Positions 11,441 through 24,240 are shown, counted from the first letter of the stretch. The stretch: DNA of 64,000 nt from Dicyema japonicum (GCA_011109175.1 RDEW01000029.1:34158-98157), one strand, 5' to 3'. Notes: generated from the letters alone by a model not told the origin. Program-made: numbers and translations.

Positions 11441-12527
11441 AAAAGATAAGGTCACTAATGGAATGCATCGGGTGATAATTATAATTAGTTTGCATAATTA
11501 GTTTGCTTATATCGTGGTCTTGGGTTGTTAAATAAATCTTTATTTTTCTCTGCAACGCGGTTTCAGTTCTTTGAGTGCTTGTGGGTTTCTTATTGTCTTA
11601 ATGGTTTGAATAACAAGAGCTGATGGAAGTATTCTGCATGTTTGGTAGTGGAATCCTCTAGGAAGTTTTCTATCACTTAAGAGTTTCAGTCGACTGAAAG
11701 AATCAAAAATTATTGAAATAAAAATTCCTAGAATTGTTGCCCCCGTTTTGAATTTTTGTTTTCCTTCAATATGTATTCACAAAGCATAGTTTTTTGGAAA
11801 TCGTTATGACATACTTTACTTTTCCTTGACCTTATCATCAATATGTTCGAAAACNTCTGTTTAACCTTTTTCTGCCCGATCTCCCGAATCTGGAATTCGA
11901 TAATGATGTTTTACTCTTTTGGCTCCGCGAAATTGGGACATCCAGAAGGCCACAGAAAGAATACAAATTAACCTGGACCAGCTTAACGCCTGGATAATGG
12001 AAAACTGACTCATGGTGAATGCAAAGAAGTCGTCTACCTTGGACAAAGGATTTGGAAGGAAGACAGTCACCTTGGGTTAAACAATGTCGATATCTTTTTC
12101 AACAGATGTTCGGGAAAAGATAAGGTCACTAATGGAATGCATCGGGTGATATTATAATTAGTTTGCATAATTAGTTTGCTTTTATCGTGGTCTTGGGTTG
12201 TTAAATAAATCTTTATTTTTCTCTGCAACGCGGTTTCAGTTCTTTGAGTGCTTGTGGGTTTCTTATTGTCTTAATGGTTTGAATAACAAGAGCTGATGTA
12301 AGTATTCTGCATGTGTGGTACTGGAATCCTCTAGGAAGTTTTCTATCACTTAAGAGTTTCAGTCGACTGAAAGAATCAAAAATTATTGAAATAAAAATTC
12401 CTAGAATTGTTGCCCCCGTTTTGAATTTTTGTTTTCCTTCAATATGTATTCACAAAGCATAGTTTTTTGGAAATCGTTATGACATACTTTACTTTTCCTT
12501 GACCTTATCATCAATATGTTCGAAAAC
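11183..12527. repeat. 672-bp head-to-tail duplication meeting at a single n
   Basis: Positions 11183-11854 and 11856-12527 align end to end with about a dozen differences. The two copies are separated only by the 'n' at 11855. They contain the LINE thumb remnant and a LINE 3' tail (CGTGGTCTTGGGTTGTTAAA) followed by sequence of unknown origin. The single n at the junction suggests overlapping contig ends that were not merged. Confidence 0.9.
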
Positions 12528-13885
12528 TATATAAGTTCTGTATTTGAAGAGTTCCTTCTAGTCTATCTGGGCTTTTGCTGTTTTTAAGTTTCAAAGACGC
12601 AAGCTGTAATTCTGTTATTGTCTCTTTCAGTTCTCGTTGTTCAGCAGTAAATGCTATAATCACAGGATATCTGATGTAATGTCTATTTGTCTTTTATGAT
12701 TTCCGATATTTCATTCTGATGAGCAATTTGTCTCTCATGTCATTGAGAGTTATTGAAGGTTTATACAAGCAACCACTAACGTAAAACTTTTTTATCTTTA
12801 GGTTATCGATATGTTTGATATATGACTCCTGTCAACGAACTTCTTTATTTTTTCTTAATGTATGCTTGTTTCATGCAGATTGTCTGTTAGGGTGTCATTA
12901 TTTTATGAATTAGTCCTCACGATTTGGAGGTGGCAACTTTATAGTCATGTCGTTGAGTTCCAGATATTTCATGTACCCATAACCACAGTTTGTGTCAATC
13001 TTTAAGCTTACCTGATGTCTAGAATGTAAAATAGCCTCGTCTACAATGTGGACAATACTCCTATCTAATAGCATACGTATATAAACTGGATGACGGGAAG
13101 ATGTCCTCTTCATTTAGCTACTTCTCCAAGTTGAATCATTTATTTCGAGTTGTCGCGCTCCAATTCTGTCGTTAATGCTCCAGTATCAGGAAATATGCAA
13201 ATCATCCCCATTGATTCGGCCCACTGAAAGGAAGATTAAATAATAATCCCCATGACGTTATTCTATAGTTTAGTCTTCTGAAGGTATCAAAACTATATCC
13301 CTCCAAATAACTAGCTGATTGAGTTTTACATATTTATTTTAAGAAATAATCTTATAATTGTCACTATGGTAATATTTTACAGTCCTTTACTTTATTTCTC
13401 TTCATCTAGTGGCGAAATCGGATCCACCTTACTCAGCGGACCCCCAATGACTGACAGGCATTCAAAAGGATCTATCTTTTAATTCAACCATGAAGACTAT
13501 TTCGTTCCCTGGCGACGAGTTCTGGTTTCGACCTCAGCTTCCCGAACAATGTCCTTTGGATGAATGTACTTGGATATACCGCTCTACTGTAGCGTATCAG
13601 AGGATTAGTTAGTTTTATCCTTGGTCTTTGGAACACTTTCATTTCACGAGGACAATAAGACATCTAGGAGTATTCATCAAAGGAGACACAAACTGAATAT
13701 TCAGAAGGGTTAATACAACCATTAACAATTATGTCATAGTTTCGTATACTTGTTGAGACAAATTATCAATCATTTCACTAAGGGTACCCTTTGCACAGAA
13801 TATATAACTATTTGGGTGTGATTGGTAGTTGAATCCCCGAACTAATGAAATATAACCATAAATAATAAAATTATAACAACCAAAG
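12528..13885 (-). other. degenerate LINE-like debris and unresolved sequence
   Basis: The minus strand reads LKETITELQLASLKLKNSKS near 12560-12650, like the region before a LINE reverse transcriptase. The frame 12910-13113 contains IDTNCGYGYMKYLEL, resembling LINE C-terminal ends. Between 13390 and 13600 the minus strand has short charged open pieces (e.g. SVIGGPLSKVDPISPLDEEK at about 13396-13455). Alternative 22-26 nt introns could join these, but no assignment is certain. Confidence 0.35.
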
Positions 13886-14886
13886 TTAGCCAAGTCTTAG
13901 TCTCCTGGCCACAAAGTAGGGGAAGATATTAGTAAAATATATGAAGATTCTATATTTCAAGGGTGCCACTATGATATGGGAGTCATTCCCTCTAAGTATT
14001 GCGTCTTCAATCACTGACGAGACTTGTTCTACGTTCAATCCGGGGGCATAGGGTGATTCATGTTCTCCTAATATCAAAAAAGTACAACCATGATTTATAC
14101 TCCCATCAGGCAGCATCGCATTAAACGTAACATCAGTCTTCGCATAGGAGGGACAAATGACGGAAACTTTGATCCCATTTCGACTCTCTTCTGCCCTGAG
14201 AGAATCAAGGAACGCCTCTAAGGCGTATTTCGAGGCGCAGTCTAAAGTTTGAGAATATTCCACCAACAAGGTCCTCGTTCAGGGACAGCATATTTTCCAC
14301 AAACACTACTGACCCCCAAAATGTGGGATCCACCATTTTTTATCATCTTATCGAGGAAAGCTTGGTTTTAACGTAAATAGACTACATTTGATAAGAATGA
14401 CGTTGGAAGTAAAGTTGACGGTCATAAGATGACGATAAACCCCCAAATTAGTGTTCGCAGTCATGGCGGATCTACAGCTAAGTCCTGCATTACAAATGAG
14501 GACGTCAATCTGTCCGCTGGTCAGCTCAATTATTTTTTTGGAGGCAGATATTATCTCCTCTTCCTCTGAAAGATCAAATGGAACACAGATTGGCTGACTG
14601 CTGGAATTTGATATTTTCAGGCATTCTCGTTTAGTCCGTTGTAGTTTCTCAATGTCTCGTCCACATAGGATCAAATTACAGTTGTGGTTTGATAAATTCA
14701 TAGCAATAGCTGATAATTTACTCAAATTTACAGCGGCCAATTCCACTGCTGGCACCAGTAATTACAATGTTGAGATTTTGAAGGTCTCGCTTTTTGTTGG
14801 AATTATAAAAGTAAATAAATGTCAGAAATAGAACAATCAGTACAATTAATCTATATTTTAAGATATCGGTAATACATTGTTAACAT
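13886..14886 (-). CDS. short-chain dehydrogenase/reductase, DHRS7B-like, 5 exons, 300 aa
   Basis: NAD(P)-dependent SDR, probably anchored in the ER or peroxisomal membrane by one N-terminal helix (about residues 4-19, ILIVLIVLFLTFIYFY). Introns 14851-14875, 14710-14731, 14361-14385 and 14242-14267 (25, 22, 25, 26 nt) leave 903 nt. Cofactor motif TGASSGIG is at 35-42, NAG near 115, the catalytic Ser near 170, and YCASK at 183-187 gives the Tyr-x-x-x-Lys pair. The first exon is only 11 nt, so the ATG at 14886 was chosen because only that splice puts the TM helix in frame. The closest family by layout is DHRS7/DHRS7B; a 3-ketosphinganine reductase is less likely. Intron 3 could also start 3 nt later. 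Confidence 0.92.
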
Positions 14887-14976
14887 AGTAAAAATTATTG
14901 ATTTTAATTTAATTTAATTTTATAAAAAGTAATTCAAATTTAATTTATTAAATATGTCTAGTTTTAGCCTGGCGTA

Positions 14977-17130
14977 ATGTGGCTCACCGGATGCAACAAC
15001 TCTGGAGGCACTCAAAATGCTCATAAAGCATTTCCAAAAAGAGCCATTAGCTCTCTTCCACCGGTGGTACATGTCGCCTCCGGTCGATGGATCACTGGTC
15101 TGGCTACAGCTTCTCCGATTCGCAACCTACACAAGTCAAAGGACCGGATCTCCGTTATACAACTGAATGTGAACGGAATAAAAGGCAAAATTATTGAACT
15201 TAGAGCGCTGATTGTTAAACTTAAAGCTGACATCGTGCTCGTCCAAGAATCGAAGCTATCAGCAAAAGATCCCCGGATACAACACAATACGTGGCAATTG
15301 CACTAAGAAACGTGGAGGAGGACTACTTACATTAATCAGAAAAGGCACAAAGTATGAGGACCATGCACTCGAAGCGAAGAAACTTTTGGGGAGTGATGAA
15401 ACTACGGAGACAATCGGAATATCTGTTGGCACAACAAAAGGAAGACTATATTTTGTAAACATCTCATTCCGCCTCCTGGCTCATGTCCGAAATATTGCAC
15501 TATGCCGGACTTATCAGCACTGGAGATTTGGGACGAAGTCGTGATTTGTGGCTATTTGAATGCTAAACACCCTCTCTGTCTGTTAAATCATTCTGCATAT
15601 AAATAGGAAATTTGCTGTTCACGCAGTCTGACAATCATCAATTACTCCTCAAAAAACACAAGAACAGCTCAAAGGAACTCTGACAATCCAACCTTCCCAG
15701 ATATCACACTCTGTTCACCACAGCTTTCAAAAACGATTAATTGGTCCTTCATCTACGACACCTGAAGTGATCACAACTCTATTCTGCTAAAAATCAAAAG
15801 CGAAATTACCAGTGGAAAAAAGAAACCTGCATATATATAATCTTGCAAATTGGGAATTATTCCGATCAGTTACCAACATTTGGCTAATATACAGATGGAA
15901 AACTTTAACTCCCTTGATGTAGTAGTCGTTTATTTCAACAAAGTCATCCTGGAAGCAAGAACAACGGCTGTTCCTAAAAGATATGTCGTTTACACGAGAG
16001 TACGGAAGGAAGGCTCTGGTCAAGGAACGAAACTGTCTCAAAAAAGCAGGGATTCGTTCCTTTGAAGCAAGAATCCGTCTAAACGTGCTGAACGAGGAAA
16101 TAAAAGCCAATGAATTCAAAATACAGAGAGCTAAATGGAAGATGGTCCTTACATCATTAAATCGTAACCGATCAACATCCGAAGTCTGAAAGACAATTCG
16201 AAAAATTTCGAAGAGAGGACACTCGGAAATGACGAATTCAGCCAAAAGGACCTAAACGCCCTAATAAAATACTACGCGAAAATCTCTCACTAAAACCACA
16301 TGAGGACTGACTCACCCAAACCGCCGCTAAGAAAACCGAAAAGGGATCAATTAACTTTAGAGTGTGCATTGGAGACATTCATTCTGTCTCCCGTTTATTT
16401 CCAAATGGATTACCCCAGGGCTCGCCGCTATCACAATTACTATTCAACCTGTTTACGGCTGACATTCTGACGCCGAATGGAGAAGACGACCTGCTTTTGG
16501 CTTATACAGACGATATCGTCTTAGTCTCACGGGATCAGAACACCGAAACAGCGACGGAAAGAATACAACACCACATGGATCGACTACTCGAGTGGCTTAA
16601 AGAAAATTGGATATCTATACAGAAAAATCTGTTACAACTCTCTATACCTCGGACAAAAGATTGTCGAACAGGACAATATAGTTACTGCGGAGGGAAGAGA
16701 ATTGCCGTTCAGCAAATGGCATAAAATATTGAGTCTGACTTTCGATACATGAACTTTTCGAGACATGTCACTAACGTGCTTAACAAATGTGAGAAGAAAA
16801 TCAACTTTCTGAAATGCCTAACAGGTCTATGAAAATTGGACATGCGTGTACTTCATGGGGACCACTGGCCTCTTATACAAACAATTTCCGCAACCCAGAA
16901 AAGGGCCTTCAAGCTAACGGAGAGATGGTACACAAGGGAAAACATTAAATCACTGACGCCCATGGAGAAACTAATCGAAAAAAACAAGAATGGACACCAA
17001 TGCCAAAAAGAAAGTGCTCGTCCGCAACGAACTTGTGTAGGCTCAAGGGATTAACATCGAGAAAAGATGAGAGCCTTGATCCAATTCGTCTGGATCACTT
17101 AGTTTAGTTCTTTAGTTCAACAGTTGTCTT
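14977..17130 (+). mobile_element. APE-type LINE pseudogene, nearly full length
   Basis: Starts with endonuclease sequence (SVIQLNVNGIKGKIIELRAL, then DIVLVQESKLS) in a frame open 14977-15306. It continues with shifts through 15212-15544 and 15850-16245. The reverse transcriptase palm at 16362-16724 has LPNGLPQGSPLS and YTDDIVLVS, a conserved-changed YxDD box. The 3' part ends near 17130 in a LINE-type tail with AATTTTATTTAAT. Multiple frameshifts and stops make it inactive. Confidence 0.8.
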
Positions 17131-17142
17131 TGGAATTTTATT

Positions 17143-17335
17143 TAATCATCGGGAGCCGTTGGTCCAATGACGGCTGAGTTCTTGCGAAAACTCTGAGGAT
17201 TGCTTGCCAGAAAGAAAAGGGATCAACGAATGGGTTATGGCTAAGACAAAAGATTGGAATAGCCATACTCCGAGGGAACTCGTTCGCAATCCACGCAGCA
17301 GGCTTCCTCAACTGACATTTGTTTAATTGTTAAAA
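17143..17335 (+). repeat. dispersed ~190-bp repeat, copy 1
   Basis: From ATCGGGAGCC to AACTGACATTTGTTT it matches 62844-63037 in the same orientation, with about 85-90% identity. No long ORF and no terminal inverted repeats were found. It could be the 3' end of a LINE or a SINE-like element. I could not find convincing A/B boxes. Confidence 0.7.
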
Positions 17336-17889
17336 AAATTAAAATTTAGTTAACTCCCCGGGGACATGCTTGACGATAGCAAAGGTAGCAGGAAAAATCA
17401 CTGGGTCTCACGAACGACTCCAGATGTCTAGTTTATTGAGAAAAGACACTGACTTTTCGTTTATACATCCAATTTCTTCGACAGCAATAGCACGGAACGT
17501 GTTTTTTCGGCAGACCCCAGTAAATGTTTTATATTTTATATTGGATTATGTCTCAGGTATTTTTCTGCGGTTTTTCGTCAGGAGTATGAAGTCCATAAAT
17601 ATTAACGGTTTACCCATTAACGCTTTGTGTTTCGCATGATAAAATTAATTTAAAATTTAAATTAGTCTGATCAATTTGTTCTATCACTTTATTAAGGGAA
17701 CCAAAGTCTTTGTAGGATTGTTTCCGGATATTCTTTTGTACTAAAAATAGAATTCTGACCAAACTCTTCTTGGAAGATTTATGAGAGTGTCCGGGAATTA
17801 TGATTCTACGGTCTAAGCTAGCAGTGGATAAAGCGAGTTGTATACAGCGAGTTGTATACACTCGTGAGAGTAAAGTAAAATGCTGTCAG
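17336..17889. other. unassigned region with short open frames on both strands
   Basis: Plus-strand frame 17370-17639 and minus-strand frame 17610-17861 have fairly normal amino-acid composition but match nothing I recognise. A 13-bp tandem (GAGTTGTATACAG/C) sits near 17838-17862. Confidence 0.3.
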
Positions 17890-18235
17890 CTCTTCGATAT
17901 TTATTGAGACTCGCGCTCCCCGGTTGGGGAAATGACTGAGTTGCACTGCGACACGTCAGATGCTTCCCACACTCTTTTAACACAGTGAGTCAGGTCCTGA
18001 TGGACTGCAAATCCGAGACCATAATGTCGGAAGGAGAGGGTAAAAAGATGGAATTTGCCAAACAGTTATGTACATTGTACTATCGTTTTTGTCTCTTGTA
18101 GACAGCAGACAGAGATGTTGTATTTTGTTAAAGCTTCCAAACGACAGTGGAGAGCTTGTTAATGAAGGTGAAGAAGACAAATGTACAAGAGAGGCACGCC
18201 ACCACCTCAACCAAAAGACATGAATTTTTTTATAG
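17890..18235 (-). mobile_element. LINE endonuclease 5' fragment (family D)
   Basis: Minus-strand reading across frames gives the start of an APE domain: an LSAVYKR/CCLQETK-like stretch, then RHYGLGFAVHQDLTHCVKRV and WEASDVSQCNSVISPTGERE. The 5' flank (CACCACCTCAACCAAAA region near 18200) recurs at 36905-36920 next to another endonuclease start. This marks the family's 5' end. Confidence 0.6.
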
Positions 18236-18498
18236 GCCATGTGACCAACTCATGTGACCAACTCTTCCAAACAAAAATTAACATAAGGTCAACCACGTGA
18301 TATTATTGATTGGCACAATTAATATTGAAATCAGGTTTAAATATTCACCAAAATTTCAATTATACATTTTATGAACTAAAAGAAAAAAGACAAGAATTTT
18401 CATTTATCACAAAGCAAATTAACCATTACCAACCTAACTGACAAATATAGTCATTTGTATTTTTCACCCAAGATCACTGGAATAAAAAAAGTTAACTA

Positions 18499-19260
18499 CT
18501 AAATGATCCCGGTTTTCCGGGTTCTGGCTTTCGTTGGTAAAAATGGAGACGGTCTCATTCTCCATAGATTCACATCATTTTCTAGATAGTCGGATATAGA
18601 GAGTGAAAGCGGACAGCCGGTTTTCATTGCCCACTGTAGAAATGACTTCACTCTCCACCTTAGATGTTCTTTAACATTCAATACGTTATCCACAGTTTCT
18701 TATTAATTATTTTGCAAGGCAGCAAGTTGTGCGGCTTCTAATTTTTGAGACGACGATTCAGAAATCATCAAGCTCCAGGAAGGACATGCGTACTCGATTA
18801 CTGGAAGTATGTATTGTCTGTAAATTTTCTGTAGTAAGAAGGTGTTGCGCCCGATTGGTGATCGGGACAAAATTTTCAATATGTTGGTCCTCCTCCTAAC
18901 CTTGGTAATAACTTCATTGACGTGTTGGCCGAATGTCAGGAGAGCATCCAACTTTAATCCTAGTATTGTTGGAGACTTATTCATAGGAATTTCATATCCA
19001 AATAATTTGATTTCGGTAGAGTATAATGATCTTCTCTTCCTCCTAACCTTGGTAATAACTTCATTGACGTGTTGGCCGAATGTAGGAGAGCATCCAACTT
19101 TAATCCTAGTATTGTTGGAGACTTTTTCGTAAGAATTTCATATCCAAACAATTTGATTTCGGTAGAGTATAATGATCTTCTATATGTAGAGAAAATTGTT
19201 ATAAATGACTTTCCTGTAGAATTTTCCAGTCGATTTGATATGAGCCAATGTTCCAATGTA
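18499..19260 (-). mobile_element. LINE reverse-transcriptase C-terminal fragment
   Basis: The frames encode ILGLKLDALLTFGQHVNEVI, KVRRRTNILKILS and YRQYILPVIEYACPSW, the post-palm connection of Jockey-type LINE RTs. They continue to a C-terminal part at 18499-18693. A 147-bp head-to-tail duplication (18891-19037, 19038-19183) repeats the ILGLKLDALL region and breaks the frame. Confidence 0.75.
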
Positions 19261-19370
19261 ACTTTGAAGTTTCATCCCTGCCTTATAGAACACATTTACA
19301 ATTAAATATTGTTATATTAAACTACTTTTATTAATCAACCACATAATATTATATTAGTTATTTGAATTTG

Positions 19371-19628
19371 AATCTCAATCCTCGTTTGTATTTATATCTT
19401 TTATAATATTTAATTGTGACAATTATAATTCCAGAAAGTCCTACCAATACTGCTATTACCGTAAAACATGTAACTCCAATTTTACTCAATACTTTAGATG
19501 AATCTCAGTCCTCGTTTGTATTTATATCTTTTATAATATTTAATTGTGACAATTATAATTCCAGAAAGTCCTACCAATACTGCTATTACCGTAAAACATG
19601 TAACTCCAATTTTACTCAATACTTTAGA
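19371..19628. repeat. 128-bp tandem duplication
   Basis: Positions 19371-19498 and 19501-19628 are nearly identical. The repeated segment encodes a transmembrane helix on the minus strand (see 19494-19860). Confidence 0.85.
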
Positions 19629-19860
19629 AACACTTCGAAGGGTCACAGATGAATAAATTGTAAGAGTAGTGGGAGTACTAGTCACTGGGTGGTTGTAGAA
19701 ATAGTGGATAAAGTAGTCATTTTACATTCAGTAGCTAAAATTTATACCATCGGATAACCCTTACCGACAAAGTTTGTGATGACTCCGCCTCTAACAATCT
19801 GTGCCTTCATTTGTAATATTTGAATGCTAAATTCTCCTAATGACAAAATTGTTGAATTGT
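19494..19860 (-). pseudogene. possible surface-protein exons: extracellular stretch, Thr/Ser stalk, one TM helix
   Basis: In minus-strand order: an open stretch (LECNNSTILSLGEFSIQILQ, then AQIVRGGVITNF) at about 19740-19860; a Thr/Ser-rich stretch (TTLSTISTTT ... TSTPTTLTIYSSV); then a hydrophobic helix (GVTCFTVIAVLVGLSGIIIV) and a Tyr/Lys/Arg-rich tail. That is type I membrane-protein logic. The Thr/Ser parts are in different frames near 19680 and I cannot place an intron there, so either a frameshift, an assembly error or a dead gene is present. Confidence 0.35.
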
Positions 19861-19980
19861 TGCATTCCAAATGATCTTTATTTTCCCACAAATAATTACC
19901 TTTCTACCTTAGTCTGACTAAAAAAATACAAATCAAATGAACTTTTTGCATTTCTAACTTCCCACAAACTTGATATTGCC

Positions 19981-22745
19981 ATGCTAAAGGAAACGAAACT
20001 ATCAAGAAAGTCAGCGCTTCCACACTACAAAGACTACTCAATTGTCCGCCGTGATCGACCGAATTCAAACAGAGGAGGCGGTGTTCTCATACACAAATCT
20101 ATTCCATTCTCCGATACTTTCGCTCAGACACAAGCTCTGTTTGAAGATGACAATCACATCGAACTTACTTCCGTCTTGGTGAAAATAAACCACACAAGGT
20201 ATACATTTGTAAATATTTACATTCAGCCACCGAGTCCCAGTATGAAACATTACTCCCAAAAACTAACCGAATTGCAAAAGATTGAAAATGTGATAATCTG
20301 CGAAGACCTAAATGCAAAAGATCCTTTCTGGCTAATCGGAGTAATGAGAGGGGGTTTCAGGTCCTCTCTCAACTAGAACAATTAGTTATCCTCAATGACA
20401 GGAAATCACATACTCGAACAACTTCCAGACCTGGAGACTCTAATACATCACCCGACCTCACACTATGTTCTTCATCACTATCTTCGGTGATATCTTGGAG
20501 AATTGTATATGACCTACACTCACCATAATCCAATTCTACTGTCAATCGAACTACTCTCGCCTATTGTTTGCATCGGAAAACTATAACGAATTACAAACGT
20601 GCAAAATGGGATTCATTCAGAGAAGAAACAGAAAAATTTCTATCCGACTTTTCCGTCGAGAATTTCAAATCGCTTGACGCCGCAATGAAATTTTTAATGA
20701 GGTCATCCTCAGTGCCGACAAGAAATACATTCCAAGAGGACTCGTTGCAGACTATAATCCCAATTTCACTAAGAAAATTATCGAACAGATTCATACAAGA
20801 CGTCGACTCAAAAAATCAAAAATTTATACGGCCGAACTATCCAACCTTAATAGCGAAATTACAGAATCAATCAACAAGAGGAAATTAGACCGTTGGAACA
20901 ATTTCATCACAAAAATTAACCATCGAACAAAACTAAAGGATTTTTGGGGCACTTCACGTGGAATTAAATCGAAACAAAATAGAATGGAGACAACCCACGC
21001 CACCAGTATTGACAAGAATCATAGATATGAACAAATGCTCTCGTCCATCCAAATTGAAAAACGTTAAACTCCTCAAGAGAAACCGATTGAAATCAGTACT
21101 TCGGATTCGAAAAACTCCAAAAACTCCAAAAACTCTCCTGCCAAAGGGCTTGATGGAATCTGCATTTAAAGCACCTGGGAACGCAAAGACTCAAAGAATA
21201 ACAGACATAATTTCTGTGTCCATCAACACATGCAGAATTCCTGCACTATGGAAAAAATCCAAAATAATCTTAATCCTGAAGCCCAAGAAAGATCCTTTGG
21301 ATCCGGAATCTTTCAGACCAATTTCACTACTATCTGTAGTATCGAAAATTGTTGAACGTGTTGTACTATTTTCCCTTCCCTGAATTTCAACATGGCTTTC
21401 GTCCACAATACTCAACATTAACACATCTACCCTAACTCAATATATCGCTGATGGTGTTAACAATTATAATCTTCCCAAACGGACTATCCTCGCATCGATC
21501 GACCTAACCAAGGCCTTCGATCGAACATCAAGGCGCATGCTAAGTAACAAAATTCTTGTATCTGGAATTCCTCCACGTCTACAGAATTGGTTAACAAATT
21601 TCCTCTCTGGAAGAATTGGTCGAGCTGAAATTATGTCTATCTCATTACAGACTTCTTCCAATTGGAGTTCCCCAAGGCTCCGTTTTATCACCCACCTTAT
21701 TCAACTTACACCTAAGCGACATTCCAATCAATTCCAAGACACTTCTACTATTGTATGCGGATGGCATGATTGTTGCCTCTAAAGACATAGTAAAGCAAAC
21801 CACCTATCCCCCTCTCCATCGAAATCCACCGTCACTGTATTCACGTACCGCCTAACTAAATTTTCAACCAATTTCAACAATTCATAGACAACAACTCACC
21901 GTTACGAAACATCCCGAAATACTTGGAGTTATTTATGACCAACTACTAACTTTTTCTAAACATGTGGCTGAACAATGTACAAAGGCCTCTCACAAGATCA
22001 ACATACTGTGTCAGGTCATTCCTTTGGTCAAAGCAAAAAGGCCCTAACCATCATAAACAATTCATTCGAAAAACTATTAACTATGCAAGCCTCTGCTGGT
22101 CAACCTCTGCCTCTCTTACTTCTATTGACAAACTACAAAAATTACAAAACATCGCGCTCAGGACAATTACTGGATGTCTCAGATCAACTTCTGTCGATCA
22201 TCTACATTGGAAGTCAAAGATCCTTCCAATTGCAGTTCTTCTCCCAAGCCTACAGTCTAGAACATCCCTGCCACTTCCTATGCAAGCCGCAAAACAAAAG
22301 GAAAATTATTATGACAACCAGTGACCTGTCTCGGATGTTGTCATCAATTCCTTCCATCTCCAATGACAAAAGTCGTCTGAAACAGATACACGATTTTGTT
22401 CCTGCGAGAAGCATCCGAAGACTCAGAGACAATAAAATATGACAGCGACTCCCTCCTCCAATAAACCAATCAGAATCCTCTCTTTCAAGAGACGTGCGAG
22501 TAAACCTGGCTCGTCTACGATGTGGGCACCACCCATATCTACCAGCTTATGATGTACTCTGCCCCTTTTGAAACCTCCACGTGCTGATAAACAAATAATC
22601 TATTTCAATGTCATGAATTGGCACAACGTTTCTCCACAATGCCGGAACTGACTGATCTATGGGAGCACCAACATCTGCTGCGTACTACTTAATAGCTGCT
22701 GGCCTCCTACAAGTTAGTGAGGCTGGGGTTACTTAACTAACTAAC
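19981..22745 (+). mobile_element. APE-type LINE pseudogene with all domains
   Basis: Endonuclease at 19981-20376 (ETKLSRKS, GGGVLIHKSIPFS, YTFVNIYIQPPS, EDLNAKDPFW). Linker at 20568-21000. RT fingers PESFRPISLLSVVSKIVERV at 21306-21370. IDLTKAFDR near 21495, GVPQGSVLSP at 21667 and a mutated catalytic box YADGMIVAS at 21753 (second Asp lost). Connection and C-terminal zinc-type end (RVNLARLRCGHHPYLPAYDV) at 22490-22555, then a 3' UTR. Several frameshifts; inactive. Confidence 0.85.
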
Positions 22746-22914
22746 ATGACATCCTTTCAATTATAGCCATGGAAGACATATATTTGTAAAGATAGCTGCT
22801 TTTATGGAAGGCTAATAAATAATGCCATATAAAAACTGAAAATGGAATGAAAGGATCTGAAATCTATAAAATCTCTAGATAATAATCGAAAAAGAGGTTA
22901 ATATTTTTAACTTT

Positions 22915-24240
22915 TAATACTTTTTATTATTTTATTTAACACCCAAGACCATGGTAAAACCAAAACTAACTATCACGTAATCCAGATGCGTTCCGCCAAA
23001 ATCCTCATTCTTTTCCGGTGCTCCTCAGTCATCTTCCCCAACCTTTTGTCAGAAGTAAACATAGACGTGACCGACTTTCTGGAATTCTCGGTTCTTCACT
23101 ACCCAGGCGTTGAGTCTGTGCAGGTTAATTTGTAATCTTTCTGTAGCATTTTGGATATCCCGATCAGCGAGGCCAAAACAATGTCGTCCGCATATGTGAG
23201 TAGAACATCGTTATTGGATTCCGGTGTCTGCCAGGTATAAATTGAATAAGGCGGGGGATAAAGGAGATCCTTGGGGGACACCGTTTGGGAGAAGACGTGA
23301 GACTGATTTCAGTCCTCCGAGGCATACACGTCCCCTTCGTCCACTTAAGAAATTTGTTATCCAAAGTTTAAGCTTCCCCGGGATCTCGGACTGAAAAATT
23401 TATCCTTGGGGGACACCGTTTGGGAGAAGACGTGAGACTGATTTCAGTCCTCCGAGGCATACACGTCCCCTTCGTCCACTTAAGAAATTTGTTATCCAAA
23501 GTTTAAGCTTCCCCGGGATCTCGGACTGGAAAATTTTCTTTGATAATATTTTTCTCGAAATAGAATCAAAGTCCTTGTTAATATAAATGGAACATGAGAC
23601 TGTCTTCAAATGCCTTGGTTTGTTTAAAAATCCATCTCTAATGAAGTTGGTTAATTTCTGTAGGTACGTTGATGTAGAACGAGAATCCGCGTTGAAAATC
23701 CTTTTCTGGTAAGAAAGCCTTGATTCTCCCAAGCACAAGCCTCTCCAGGATTTTGGATACGGAACATAACAATGACACAGGTCTAAATGATGCCGGATCT
23801 TACTTAGGTTTTCCAAATTTCAGTATAGGTCGGATGTTGGCTTGCTTCCATAACAACAGTATTACAATTAATTGAATAGTTAAAATCGAAGATAGAAAAC
23901 TAACTCCCATATCTCCAAGGTTTTTCAATGACACTACTGGAATGTTGTCGTGACCGGCAGAGTACGTTGTTTTTGTAAAACGCAGCGCATTCTTCACTTT
24001 TTCATCCGAGAAGTAAACTGGGTTAGAATTTTTCTTCAGTTTTCTGCGTGGGACCGGCAGATTACGTTGTTTTTGTTAAACGCAGCGCATTCTTCACTTT
24101 TTCATCCGAGAAGTAAACTGGGTTAGAATTTTTCTTCAGTTTTCTGCATGAAGAGAGAAGCACTTCCGACTTGCTGTGTTCTTTGTACGAAATTTTTGTG
24201 TAGAATTTTATCAAATTGTTGACGCTCGTTGAGTATAGTC
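22915..24240 (-). mobile_element. LINE fragment: 3' tail joined to RT palm and fingers
   Basis: The 3' end (22915-23040, reverse of the CGTGGTCTTGGG/GTTAAATAAA tail also seen at 58880-58917) is followed by a palm with YADDIVLAS (about 23165-23210), SRLLPNGVPQG (23278-23310 and duplicated near 23400-23430) and the fingers (23800-23997). A 135-bp duplication (23267-23399, 23402-23536) and a ~100-bp one (23948-24048, 24050-24149) interrupt it. Between tail and palm several hundred bases of the expected C-terminal region are missing. Confidence 0.75.

Noticed and set aside
13396-13600. C-terminal exons of another minus-strand host gene
   Set aside because: Each candidate join gives a stop or a different frame, and the surrounding sequence looks like LINE debris; evidence is too weak for a gene call.
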